A DNA stretch of 11,614 nucleotides. Origin: Pseudomonadota bacterium (GTDB lineage Bacteria; Pseudomonadota; Alphaproteobacteria; Rhizobiales; Kaistiaceae). Made by a program: the position numbers and the translations under genes. The notes beneath the pieces are model-generated. The model made no database searches and was not told the origin of the DNA. It worked only from the letters and a program-made list of their open reading frames with translations. Numbering within the stretch: the first letter of the stretch is position 1; every line of letters begins with the position of its first letter. The DNA is taken from contig JAEZEN010000335.1 of the NCBI GenBank assembly GCA_023433185.1, forward strand, positions 1 through 11,614, in the 5' to 3' direction. Shown here piece after piece: positions 1 through 5,841 of the stretch.

Positions 1-2
1 GC

Positions 3-377
3 TCAGATCAGCTTGGCGCGGAGCTTCCCGTATTCCGCCTCGCTGATCGAGCCGGACGCCTTCAGCTCGTCGAGCTTCCGGATCTCGTCGGCGACGCTGT
101 AGCTGACCATGGTGCGGAGCTCGTCGCGGGCCCTGGCCGCCTGGGCCTGCTGGCGCTCGGCCATGCCGCCGCCCTGGGTCAGCAGATAGGCGAGCACCCC
201 GAGATAGGGGAGGATGATGAGGAAGATCACCCAGATCACCTTGCCGCCGCCCGAGATGTCGTGCCGCCGGAAGAGGTCGCTGAACACCGTGATCAGCAGC
301 CAGATCCACATGATGAACACGAAAATGACAAACAGGTCGACGAGGAAGGTTCCGAACCCGACGCCTCCGAGATGCAT
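3..377 (-). CDS. Small two-TM membrane protein with C-terminal SHOCT domain
   Basis: Predicted inner-membrane protein of 124 aa. Residues about 10-33 and 46-67 form two strongly hydrophobic segments, separated by a short polar loop (FRRHDISGGGK). This arrangement resembles the PLDc_N-type two-helix module. A polar, Ala/Gln/Arg-rich linker follows (about 72-95). The C-terminus (about 97-124: EIRKLDELKASGSISEAEYGKLRAKLI) is a typical SHOCT domain, a short motif often found at the ends of membrane proteins and thought to mediate oligomerisation. I chose the ATG at 375-377 because a GGAGGGGAG ribosome binding site lies 8 nt before it. The frame stays open upstream to 479, but that extension is Arg-rich, has no SD and would disrupt the membrane topology. 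The gene diverges from the META-domain gene. Its function is unknown, and no enzyme motif is visible. Confidence 0.85.
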   Translation of the reverse strand: MHLGGVGFGTFLVDLFVIFVFIMWIWLLITVFSDLFRRHDISGGGKVIWVIFLIILPYLGVLAYLLTQGGGMAERQQAQAARARDELRTMVSYSVADEIRKLDELKASGSISEAEYGKLRAKLI

Positions 378-500
378 GTGCGTGACTCCCCTCCGCTGCT
401 TCACAAGGCGTGACCGGCGTCTGCCGGGGCCGCCGCCAGTGTGGGCCGCGGGAGCGCAATAATCCACAGTCGAGTTCACCCTCAGCGAGGAGCGCGCCTC

Positions 501-1238
501 ATGTCCCCGACGAACCTTTCCTCGACCCGCCCGTCCCGCCTGTCCATGATCCGCACCCTGCCCGCGGCCCTCGCAGCCGTGCTCGCCTTCGGCGCCGTTG
601 CCGCGGCGAACGGCGTCGATGAGTTTCGCGCCCGCGGCAACGAACCGTTCTGGTCGCTGACGCGGACCGCCGACGCCATCACCTTCCAGCCGATGGACGG
701 GCCGGTGATCCGCGTCGCGCCGGTGCCAAGGCCGGCGATCGAGGGCGGCGCGGAGGTCTATCGCGGAACCGCCAATGGCAGCCCCTTCGTTCTTACCGTG
801 GCCGGCACGGTCTGCACCGACACCATGAGCGGCATGCCGTTCCCGGCGACGGTGAGCGTCGCGATCGGGGCCGACGCCTTCGAGGGCTGCGGCGGCGAGC
901 CGTTGGCGCTTCTTCTCGGCGACTGGACGGTCACGGCCATCGATCGCGTGCCGCCGATCGCCGACACCGAGCCGAGCCTCGCCTTTGCGGAGGACGGCCA
1001 GCTCGCCGGCGCCGCCTCCTGCAACCGCTTCTTCGGCGGCTATACGCTGACCGGGGAGGGGCTCGGCATCGGCGCGCTCGGCACCTCGATGATGGCCTGC
1101 GAGGAGCCGGTGATGGCACAGGAGCGCGCCGTCATCGAAATCCTCGAGGGGGTCACCAACTTCGCCATCGACGACGATGGCGGCCTGGTGCTGACCGCCG
1201 CCGACGGCCGCACGATCACGGCGCGACGCGCGGCTTAG
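501..1238 (+). CDS. Secreted META/HslJ-domain protein with N-terminal COG3650-like half
   Basis: Protein of 245 aa, predicted to be exported: Arg18 is followed by an Ala/Leu-rich hydrophobic stretch (about 19-37) ending in AVAAA, which looks like a signal peptide. The first mature half (about 41-135) opens with RARGNEPFWSL. This is the GNEPFW signature of the COG3650 membrane-protein family, and the half carries Cys105 and Cys130. The second half (about 138-240) is a META domain: LLGDWTV, then SCNRFFGGYTL (172-182) and the TSMMAC segment ending at Cys200, as in HslJ. HslJ-type proteins are linked to heat shock and novobiocin tolerance, but their biochemical role is not established. The start at 501 is supported by AGGAG at 488-492. 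An ATG at 546 would also keep the signal peptide. An AATAAT at 458-463 could be a -10 box, but no fitting -35 is visible. Confidence 0.87.
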   Translation: MSPTNLSSTRPSRLSMIRTLPAALAAVLAFGAVAAANGVDEFRARGNEPFWSLTRTADAITFQPMDGPVIRVAPVPRPAIEGGAEVYRGTANGSPFVLTVAGTVCTDTMSGMPFPATVSVAIGADAFEGCGGEPLALLLGDWTVTAIDRVPPIADTEPSLAFAEDGQLAGAASCNRFFGGYTLTGEGLGIGALGTSMMACEEPVMAQERAVIEILEGVTNFAIDDDGGLVLTAADGRTITARRAA

Positions 1239-1252
1239 GCGGCGGCGGTCCG

Positions 1253-1277
1253 TAAAAGTCTAAGTTCTAAAAGTCTA
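1253..1277. repeat. Two direct copies of TAAAAGTCTA, 15 bp apart
   Basis: TAAAAGTCTA occurs at 1253-1262 and again at 1268-1277 in an AT-rich patch between the META-domain gene and the SET-domain gene. The centre-to-centre distance is 15 bp, about one and a half helical turns. The copies begin 15 nt after the upstream stop codon. They could be a regulator binding site or a decayed small repeat; the sequence alone does not decide. Confidence 0.6.
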
Positions 1278-1290
1278 GGCATTCCCTCAG

Positions 1291-1361
1291 CCGGATGTTA
1301 GCGGCCGGCATGCTTGTCCTGTCGCCAGGAGGCGGCGGAGCAACCGGCCGCCGGCATCCGG
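1291..1361 (+). promoter_or_regulatory. Long hairpin in the leader of the SET-domain gene, reaching its SD
   Basis: CCGGATG (1291-1297) pairs perfectly with CATCCGG (1355-1361). After a symmetric 3x3 internal loop, GCGGCCGG (1301-1308) pairs with CCGGCCGC (1344-1351). Inside the large loop, TCCTG (1317-1321) and CAGGA (1326-1330) close a TCGC tetraloop. The whole structure is 71 nt and ends 10 nt before the ATG at 1372. The SD of the SET gene, GGAGG at 1360-1364, shares its first two bases with the closing stem, so folding could limit ribosome access. No U-tract follows, so it is not a canonical terminator. A regulatory role is inference. Confidence 0.5.
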
Positions 1362-1371
1362 AGGCGGGTTC

Positions 1372-1758
1372 ATGCTCTGCGTCAAGACGCGGCTCGGGCA
1401 AAGCGAGATCGAAGGCGTCGGGCTGTTCGCCGCGGAACCGATCCCTAAGGGGACGGTGGTCTGGCGCTACGATCCGCGCTTCGACCTCAGCCTCGACATG
1501 CGCGACATCCCGGCCTCCGACACCATCACCCGGGAATGGCTGATGCGCTACGGCTACCAACCGGCGGAAGACCCGGTGTTCATCGTCTGCGGCGACAATG
1601 CCCGCTTCATGAACCACTCGGACGAGCCGAACTGCGACGACGTCAACGAGGAGACCGTGGCGCTGCGCGACATCGCCGAGGGCGAGGAGATCACCTGCGA
1701 CTATGCCCGCTTCGACAGGCGCTTCGCCGAGAGCCGCTTCGCGGTGGGCTGGGCGTGA
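1372..1758 (+). CDS. Small single-domain SET protein (putative protein-lysine methyltransferase)
   Basis: Protein of 128 aa, essentially a bare SET domain and probably cytoplasmic. Visible hallmarks are EGVGLFA (14-20; the GxG strand that contacts S-adenosylmethionine), NARFMNHSDEPNC (76-88; the RFxNHSxxPN knot motif, with Asp where many eukaryotic members have Cys) and ALRDIAEGEEITCDYARF (97-114; the EEITxDY catalytic-Tyr motif, Tyr111). By family these enzymes transfer methyl from AdoMet to lysine side chains. Short bacterial members are common but few have known substrates. No pre-SET or post-SET zinc cysteine cluster is present. The ATG at 1372 has GGAGG at 1360-1364, and the hairpin described at 1291-1361 touches that site. 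The gene is convergent with dcd. The family call is firm; the substrate is unknown. Confidence 0.9.
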   Translation: MLCVKTRLGQSEIEGVGLFAAEPIPKGTVVWRYDPRFDLSLDMRDIPASDTITREWLMRYGYQPAEDPVFIVCGDNARFMNHSDEPNCDDVNEETVALRDIAEGEEITCDYARFDRRFAESRFAVGWA

Positions 1759-1807
1759 GGCTCGGGCCTAGTGAAGCGAGTTTGACATTTGATACCCATC
1801 TGCCATG

Positions 1808-1854
1808 TCCGACACTTGCTCGGCGTTCCCTCAAAACGGGTAGCAAGTGTCGGA
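1808..1854. repeat. Perfect 13-bp inverted repeat (21-nt loop) between convergent genes
   Basis: TCCGACACTTGCT (1808-1820) and AGCAAGTGTCGGA (1842-1854) are exact reverse complements around a 21-nt spacer. The element lies between the SET gene stop (1758) and the dcd stop (1864). It could be a bidirectional transcription terminator. However, neither side carries a U-tract, so a REP-like palindrome or the footprint of a mobile element is equally possible. Confidence 0.7.
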
Positions 1855-1863
1855 ATCGGACCA

Positions 1864-2961
1864 CTACGTCCCGAAATGCTTGGAGAGCTTCAGGCCCTGC
1901 GCCTGGTAGTGCGAGCCGATGTCGCTGCCATAGAGGAAGCTCGGACGTGCGAGCATCTGCTCGTAGACCAGGCGGCCGACGCTCTGGCCGTGCTCGAGGA
2001 TGAACGGGATCTCGTGGCTGCGGACTTCGAGGACGGCGCGGCTCCCCGCCCCGCCGGCGCCCGAGTGGCCGAAGCCGGGATCGAAGAAGCCGGCATAGTG
2101 GACGCGGAACTCGCCGACCTGCGGGTCGAAGGGCACCATCTCCGCGGCGTAGTCGGGCGGTACGGTGACCGCCTCGCGCGAGGCGAGGATGTAGAATTCG
2201 TCGGGGTCGAGCACCAGCTCGCGCCGGCCGCGGGTGGTGATGGGGTCCCAGAAGTCCCGGAGGTCGAGCGCCCCGCGCCGGTCGACGTCGACCACGCCGG
2301 TGTGGCGCTTGGCGCGGTAGCCGACCATGCCATCGCGGCCGGACAGGTCGACCGAGAGCATCAGCCCCCCGGCAAGGTGCAGTTCGCCATCGACGAGCGG
2401 GCTGAGCGCGTGAAGCGCCCCGAGGGCGCGGTCGTCGAGCACCGCATGGCCGCGGCGGAAGCGGATCTGCGACAGCCGCGAGCCGGCACGGACGATGACG
2501 GGGAAGGTGCGCGGGCTGATCTCGACATAGAGCGGCCCGGCATAGCCGGCGGGCACGGTGTCGAAGGATCGGGCGCGGTCGGCAATCACGCGGGTGAACA
2601 CGTCGAGCCGGCCGGTCGAGGACTTGGGGTTGGTCGCCGCGGCGATTTCGGGCGGAAGCGCGAGGCTCTCCTGGAGCGGGACGATGTAGACGCCGCCGCT
2701 CCGACCCGGTTCGAGAAGGGCGCCCCGTGTCAGGTCGATCTCGTGGAGCTTGAGGTCCTCGATCCGCTCCGCCACGGTGGTGTCCGGCCCCGGCAGGAAG
2801 CTCGCCCGGACCCGATAGGCCCGCCGGCCGAGGCGGAGATCGAGGCTCGCGGGCTGGATCTGGTCGGTGTCGAGCGGGCGCTCCGTGGCGACACCGCCGC
2901 GCGCGGCCAGTGCCCCGATGTCCTGTGCCGGCAGGATTCCGTCCGGCTTGTCGGCGTCCAT
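1864..2961 (-). CDS. dcd: dCTP deaminase, double-length Dcd family
   Basis: Predicted 2'-deoxycytidine 5'-triphosphate deaminase, converting dCTP to dUTP plus ammonia in the cytoplasm for dTTP synthesis. At 365 aa it is about twice the length of E. coli Dcd and has two dUTPase-like halves. The N-terminal half shows IQPASLDLRLG (35-45), NPKSSTGRLDVF (111-122; the SSxGR phosphate-binding motif) and GPLYVEISPRTFPV (142-155). The C-terminal half shows HYAGFFDPGFG (288-298), AVLEVRS (309-315, with Glu312 in the position of the Dcd catalytic Glu) and HGQSVGRLVYEQM (324-336). This layout matches the alphaproteobacterial long-form family (DCD N- and C-terminal Pfam domains). The start at 2961 is chosen because AAGGGGA lies 5 nt upstream; an extension to 3015 is open but has no such site. 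It is divergent from metZ. Which half is catalytic is inferred. Confidence 0.9.
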   Translation of the reverse strand: MDADKPDGILPAQDIGALAARGGVATERPLDTDQIQPASLDLRLGRRAYRVRASFLPGPDTTVAERIEDLKLHEIDLTRGALLEPGRSGGVYIVPLQESLALPPEIAAATNPKSSTGRLDVFTRVIADRARSFDTVPAGYAGPLYVEISPRTFPVIVRAGSRLSQIRFRRGHAVLDDRALGALHALSPLVDGELHLAGGLMLSVDLSGRDGMVGYRAKRHTGVVDVDRRGALDLRDFWDPITTRGRRELVLDPDEFYILASREAVTVPPDYAAEMVPFDPQVGEFRVHYAGFFDPGFGHSGAGGAGSRAVLEVRSHEIPFILEHGQSVGRLVYEQMLARPSFLYGSDIGSHYQAQGLKLSKHFGT

Positions 2962-3005
2962 CGCGTCCCCTTTGTTCAGGCGCAGACGCTTAGCGGAAGA
3001 CGCGG

Positions 3006-3034
3006 TTGACGCCAAGCGCGACCGGGCCTAAACG
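3006..3034 (+). promoter_or_regulatory. Putative sigma-70-type promoter of metZ
   Basis: TTGACG at 3006-3011 is a good -35 box. A 17-bp spacer leads to a weak -10, TAAACG at 3029-3034. Initiation would then fall near 3040-3041, exactly at the 5' base of the SAM-II P1 stem. That coincidence is the main support for the call. Confidence 0.45.
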
Positions 3035-3037
3035 GGA

Positions 3038-3096
3038 GATGTGGTCATTTGAGCCGGCCGGCTTGCAGCCACGTTAAACAAGTCGCTAAAAGGCCG
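3038..3096 (+). ncRNA. SAM-II riboswitch aptamer (metA-type, SAM_alpha)
   Basis: The leader of metZ carries the conserved SAM-II core, recognised from TTGCAGCCACGTTAAACAAG (3063-3082) and GTCGCTAAAAGGCC (3082-3095). P1 forms between GTGGT (3041-3045) and GCCAC (3068-3072). The P2 pseudoknot forms between a GGCC within the GCCGGCCGGC loop segment (3053-3062) and GGCC at 3092-3095, which follows the AdoMet-contacting CTAAAA. SAM-II RNAs bind S-adenosylmethionine and lower expression of methionine biosynthesis genes, mostly in alphaproteobacteria. Its position directly before a sulfhydrylase gene fits that role. Confidence 0.95.
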
Positions 3097-3111
3097 GAGG
3101 GACGTATCCCC

Positions 3112-3141
3112 ACCCGGCCGCACGGCCGGGTTCTGTTTTTT
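3112..3141 (+). terminator. Intrinsic terminator in the metZ leader (riboswitch expression platform)
   Basis: CCCGGCCG (3113-3120) and CGGCCGGG (3123-3130) are perfect complements, extended by an A-U pair and followed by TTCTGTTTTTT (3131-3141). This is a textbook Rho-independent terminator, placed after the SAM-II aptamer and 13 nt before the metZ ATG. CCGGCC (3114-3119) of its 5' arm is also complementary to GGCCGG (3092-3097), which overlaps the 3' strand of the aptamer pseudoknot. AdoMet binding would therefore free the terminator to form (an OFF switch). The alternative pairing is inferred from complementarity. Confidence 0.88.
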
Positions 3142-3154
3142 GGGAACGTCGAAC

Positions 3155-4354
3155 ATGGCAAAGCGCACCAAGAAGAAAATCCTCCGTCCAGCCACCACGC
3201 TGGTCCATGGCGGCATCCTCCGCTCGCAGTTCGGGGAGAACGCCGAGGCGATCTTCATGACCCAGGGCTTCGTCTATGACAGCGCCGAGGCGGCCGCCGC
3301 GCGCTTCAAGGGTGAGGAACCCGGCTTCATCTATTCGCGCTTCTCGAACCCGACCGTGGCGATGTTCGAGGAGCGCATGCGTCTCCTCGAGGGTGCAGGC
3401 GCCGCCCGGGCCACGGCGAGCGGCATGGCGGCGGTGACGGCGGCGCTGCTCTGCCATCTCAAGGCCGGCGACCATGTCGTCGCGGCCAAGGCGCTGTTCG
3501 GCTCCTGCCGCTACGTGGTCGAGGAACTGCTGCCGAAATACGGGATCGCCACCACCCTCGTCGATGGCAGCGACCTCGGGCAGTGGCGGGCTGCGGTGAC
3601 ACCGCAGACGAAAACCTTCTTCCTGGAGAGCCCGACGAACCCGACGCTGGAGGTGATCGACATCGCCGCGGTCGCCGCCATCGCCCGCAAGGCCGGGGCG
3701 CGCGTGATCGTCGACAACGTGTTCGCGACGCCGCTCCTCCAGAAACCGCTCGAACTTGGCGCCGATGTCGTCGTCTACTCGGCGACCAAGCACATCGACG
3801 GCCAGGGGCGGTGCCTCGGCGGCGTGATCCTCGCCGACGAGACGTTCGTCGCCGACCACCTCCACACCTTCCTCCGCCAGACCGGGCCGTCCATGAGCCC
3901 GTTCAACGCCTGGGTGCTGCTCAAGGGGCTCGAGACGCTGCACCTCCGGGTCGAACGCCAGACGGCGAGCGCCGGCATCCTCGCCGACCGCATCGCCGCG
4001 CACCGGAACGTGACGCGCCTGCTCTTCTGCGGCCGGCCCGACCATCCCCAGGCCGACATCATCGCCCGGCAGATGACGGGCGGCTCCAACCTCATCACCT
4101 TCGAGGTGAAGGGCGGCCAGAAGGGCGCCTTCCGGGTGGCGAACGCGCTCCACGTCATCCGCATCTCCAACAATCTCGGCGACGCCAAGAGCCTCATCAC
4201 CCATCCCTCGACCACGACGCACCAGCGCCTCAGCGAGGAAGCGCGGCTCGAGCAGGGGATCACCCAGGGCACGCTGCGGCTCTCGGTCGGGCTCGAGGAC
4301 GTCGAGGATCTCTGGGACGACCTCGGGCCGGCCCTCGACCGGGCCGCCCGGTAA
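3155..4354 (+). CDS. metZ: O-succinylhomoserine sulfhydrylase (MetZ)
   Basis: PLP-dependent enzyme of 399 aa in the Cys/Met metabolism family. It would condense O-succinylhomoserine with sulfide to give homocysteine and succinate, the direct sulfhydrylation route to methionine in the cytoplasm. Visible signatures are the N-terminal RPATTLVHGG, YSRFSNPT (the Tyr/Arg phosphate-binding loop from the neighbouring subunit), ATASGMAAV, VIVDNVFATP with Asp187 (pyridine-nitrogen contact) and YSATKHIDGQ with Lys212 (Schiff base). SLITHPSTTTH lies in the C-terminal domain. Length and spacing are normal for MetZ. The ATG at 3155 is preferred over an upstream TTG at 3140, which lies inside the terminator U-tract. 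The SD is weak (GGGA at 3142-3145). A SAM-II riboswitch and terminator sit upstream. O-acetylhomoserine as substrate cannot be excluded from sequence alone. Confidence 0.93.
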   Translation: MAKRTKKKILRPATTLVHGGILRSQFGENAEAIFMTQGFVYDSAEAAAARFKGEEPGFIYSRFSNPTVAMFEERMRLLEGAGAARATASGMAAVTAALLCHLKAGDHVVAAKALFGSCRYVVEELLPKYGIATTLVDGSDLGQWRAAVTPQTKTFFLESPTNPTLEVIDIAAVAAIARKAGARVIVDNVFATPLLQKPLELGADVVVYSATKHIDGQGRCLGGVILADETFVADHLHTFLRQTGPSMSPFNAWVLLKGLETLHLRVERQTASAGILADRIAAHRNVTRLLFCGRPDHPQADIIARQMTGGSNLITFEVKGGQKGAFRVANALHVIRISNNLGDAKSLITHPSTTTHQRLSEEARLEQGITQGTLRLSVGLEDVEDLWDDLGPALDRAAR

Positions 4355-4377
4355 GGAAACCGGTACGGATCGGGCCG

Positions 4378-4405
4378 TTGACGCCCAACGTCCGGGCCGC
4401 ATAAT
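4378..4405 (+). promoter_or_regulatory. Putative sigma-70-type promoter of apaG
   Basis: TTGACG (4378-4383), a 16-bp spacer and CATAAT (4400-4405, five of six matches to TATAAT) form the clearest promoter in the window. They lie 33 bp before the apaG ATG in the 83-bp gap after metZ. CGTTG (4376-4380) and CAACG (4386-4390) make a small palindrome over the -35 box. CGGGCCG is repeated at 4371-4377 and 4393-4399. These may be operator elements. Confidence 0.55.
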
Positions 4406-4437
4406 TCCCGGTCGGGAGGGGTAGCCGAGGCAGTTCC

Positions 4438-4830
4438 ATGTACCAGACCACGACGCGCGCGATCCGGGTGACGGTCGAACCGACCTTCGTCGATTCCGAG
4501 TCCTCGCCGGCCAAGGGCCAGTACTTCTGGGCCTATCGCATCGAGATCGCGAACCTCGGCGAGGAGGTCGTCCAACTTCGCGCGCGGCACTGGCGCATCA
4601 CCGACGCCAACGGTCGCACCGAGGAGGTGCGCGGCCCGGGGGTCGTCGGCAAGCAGCCGGTGCTGAAGCCCGGCGAGACCTTCTCCTATACGAGCGGCTG
4701 CCCGCTCTCGACGGCGTCCGGCATCATGGTTGGCAGCTACCAGATGCAGACCGAAACGGGCGAGACCTTCTCGATCGACATCCCCGCCTTCTCGCTCGAC
4801 CTCCCCGGCACCCGGAAGACCCTCAACTGA
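4438..4830 (+). CDS. apaG: ApaG protein
   Basis: ApaG-family (DUF525) protein of 130 aa with a fibronectin-III-like beta fold, cytoplasmic. Diagnostic features are the N-terminal TRAIRVTVEPTFV, the central FWAYRIEIANLGEEVVQLRARHW read as strands (residues 30-52), the Gly-rich GPGVVGKQPVLKPGE (66-80) and FSYTSGCPLSTASGIMVGSY (82-101), all strongly conserved in ApaG. Its precise role is unsettled: genetics in enterobacteria link it to cobalt/magnesium efflux (CorD) and to diadenosine tetraphosphate metabolism, and related domains occur in F-box proteins and polymerase-interacting proteins. The ATG at 4438 has GAGG at 4427-4430, 7 nt upstream. A promoter lies at 4378-4405. The stop codon TGA (4828-4830) overlaps the proposed CTG start of the next gene, so the two are probably co-translated. 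Confidence 0.95.
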   Translation: MYQTTTRAIRVTVEPTFVDSESSPAKGQYFWAYRIEIANLGEEVVQLRARHWRITDANGRTEEVRGPGVVGKQPVLKPGETFSYTSGCPLSTASGIMVGSYQMQTETGETFSIDIPAFSLDLPGTRKTLN

Positions 4831-5762
4831 ACGGGACCGCGCCGGAGGAGGCGGCCCGCCTCGCCGCGACGCTCGCGGCGTTCGGTGTCGCCCCCTCCGC
4901 CCTCATTGCCGAGGGCGGCGAGTCCCGGGTCTATGCACTCGGCACGGAGCGGATCCTCCGCGTGCTGCGCCGGCCCCAGGATCGCGCCGGGCTTCTCCGG
5001 AAGCAGGCCTTTCTTGGCGCCATCGACGGCCGCCTGCCCTTCGCGGTCTCCGCGATCGAGGCCATCGCTCCGGATGGCGCCTGGACCGTCGAGCGGCGGA
5101 TCGAGGGCACCTCGCTCCTCGTCCTCCTGCGCAGCCTCCGCGGGCGCGACCGCGCGGCGGCCCTCACGGCCTACGCGGAGGCGGTCGACGCGCTCGCGGC
5201 GGTCTCCTTCGAAGACCGGCCTTACGGCCAGTTGCTGGCCGCCGATCCTGTGACGGCCCCGGACTGGCGGGGCTATCTGCGCTCCGGCCTCGAGGGCTTC
5301 ATTGCCGCCAACGGAGCGGCGATCGCGCGCTGTTGCGGCGATGTCGCCGTGCTGCACGCCCGGGCGCTCGACCTCCTCGAGGCCGTCGAGGAAGCTCCCC
5401 CGAAGGTGCTCGTCCATGGCGACTACTTCCCCGGCAATGTCATGGTCGGCGGCGATCTCGCCGTGAGCGGGCTGGTCGACTTCAGCACGTGGACCATGGT
5501 CGGCGATGCGCGTTACGACGCAGTCAGCGCCACCACCTTCCTCGAGATGGTGGAGGAGGCCGGCCCCGAGGACATCGCGCTGGTCCGGCGCGTCCTCCTT
5601 GCCCGCCACGGCGAAGCGCTGCTTGCCCCGGCCCGCTTCTACCGCGCCTATTTCGCCTTCGCGATGGCCGATCCCGCGAACGATGCCGGTCCCTATCCGC
5701 GGCTCTGGCCTTGGGCACGGGCCGCCCTCGCGGAACTCGCCACGGGGCGGCTCGCGTCCTGA
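4827..5762 (+). CDS. APH-family phosphotransferase/kinase, probable CTG start
   Basis: Kinase-like protein of about 311 aa in the aminoglycoside phosphotransferase/choline kinase superfamily, likely cytoplasmic and ATP-dependent, with unknown small-molecule substrate. Numbering from the CTG at 4827: the N-lobe has IAEGGESRVYAL (27-38; nucleotide-binding turn) and ERILRVLRR (41-49, with Arg where classical APH has the beta3 Lys). The C-lobe has VLVHGDYFPGNVMV (194-207; HGDxxxxN catalytic loop, Asp199, Asn204) and LVDFSTWTMVGDARYD (216-231; metal-binding Asp218). No ATG, GTG or TTG lies in frame before the GTG at 4962. Starting there would delete the nucleotide-binding turn. CTG at 4827 shares bases with the apaG stop (CTGA) and has GGAAG 8 nt upstream, so it is the best start. 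Annotation pipelines would likely truncate this gene. No evidence points to antibiotic resistance. Confidence 0.8.
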   Translation: MNGTAPEEAARLAATLAAFGVAPSALIAEGGESRVYALGTERILRVLRRPQDRAGLLRKQAFLGAIDGRLPFAVSAIEAIAPDGAWTVERRIEGTSLLVLLRSLRGRDRAAALTAYAEAVDALAAVSFEDRPYGQLLAADPVTAPDWRGYLRSGLEGFIAANGAAIARCCGDVAVLHARALDLLEAVEEAPPKVLVHGDYFPGNVMVGGDLAVSGLVDFSTWTMVGDARYDAVSATTFLEMVEEAGPEDIALVRRVLLARHGEALLAPARFYRAYFAFAMADPANDAGPYPRLWPWARAALAELATGRLAS

Positions 5763-5810
5763 CGCGATGAAGTGGTTCTGGTATTCTGGGCCGCAGGGAA
5801 TCGCGACGCG

Positions 5811-5839
5811 TTGATTCTGGATGAGTGATGAATTATGAA
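5811..5839 (+). promoter_or_regulatory. Putative promoter of the tetR gene
   Basis: TTGATT (5811-5816), a 17-bp spacer and TATGAA (5834-5839) give a moderate sigma-70-like promoter in an AT-richer gap (5763-5864). Initiation would fall near 5846, on top of the TCGTCAGT motif at 5842-5849. GANTC sites (GAATC 5798-5802, GATTC 5813-5817) flank or overlap the -35 box. Confidence 0.4.
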
Positions 5840-5841
5840 AA

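Noticed and set aside
1782..1810. TTGACA at 1782-1787 as a -35 box
   Set aside because: No -10-like hexamer lies 16-18 bp downstream, and no plus-strand gene follows; it sits in a convergent gap.
1789..3009. Long plus-strand reading frame opposite dcd, and the long minus-strand frame opposite metZ (3086-4402)
   Set aside because: Both are antisense shadows typical of high-GC coding DNA; their translations are Arg/Gly/Asp-rich without domains, while the opposite strands encode clear enzymes.
2987..3015. Minus-strand promoter TTGGCG (3015-3010) with TAAGCG (2992-2987) for dcd
   Set aside because: The -10 matches poorly, so it was not listed, although a dcd promoter must lie in this gap.
4348..4363. 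CCGGT/ACCGG hairpin at the metZ stop as a terminator
   Set aside because: The stem is only 5 bp and no T-run follows.
4827..5762. Aminoglycoside resistance function for the kinase
   Set aside because: Only superfamily motifs (HGDxxxxN, DFS) are visible; no feature points to an antibiotic substrate, and the apaG context does not suggest resistance.
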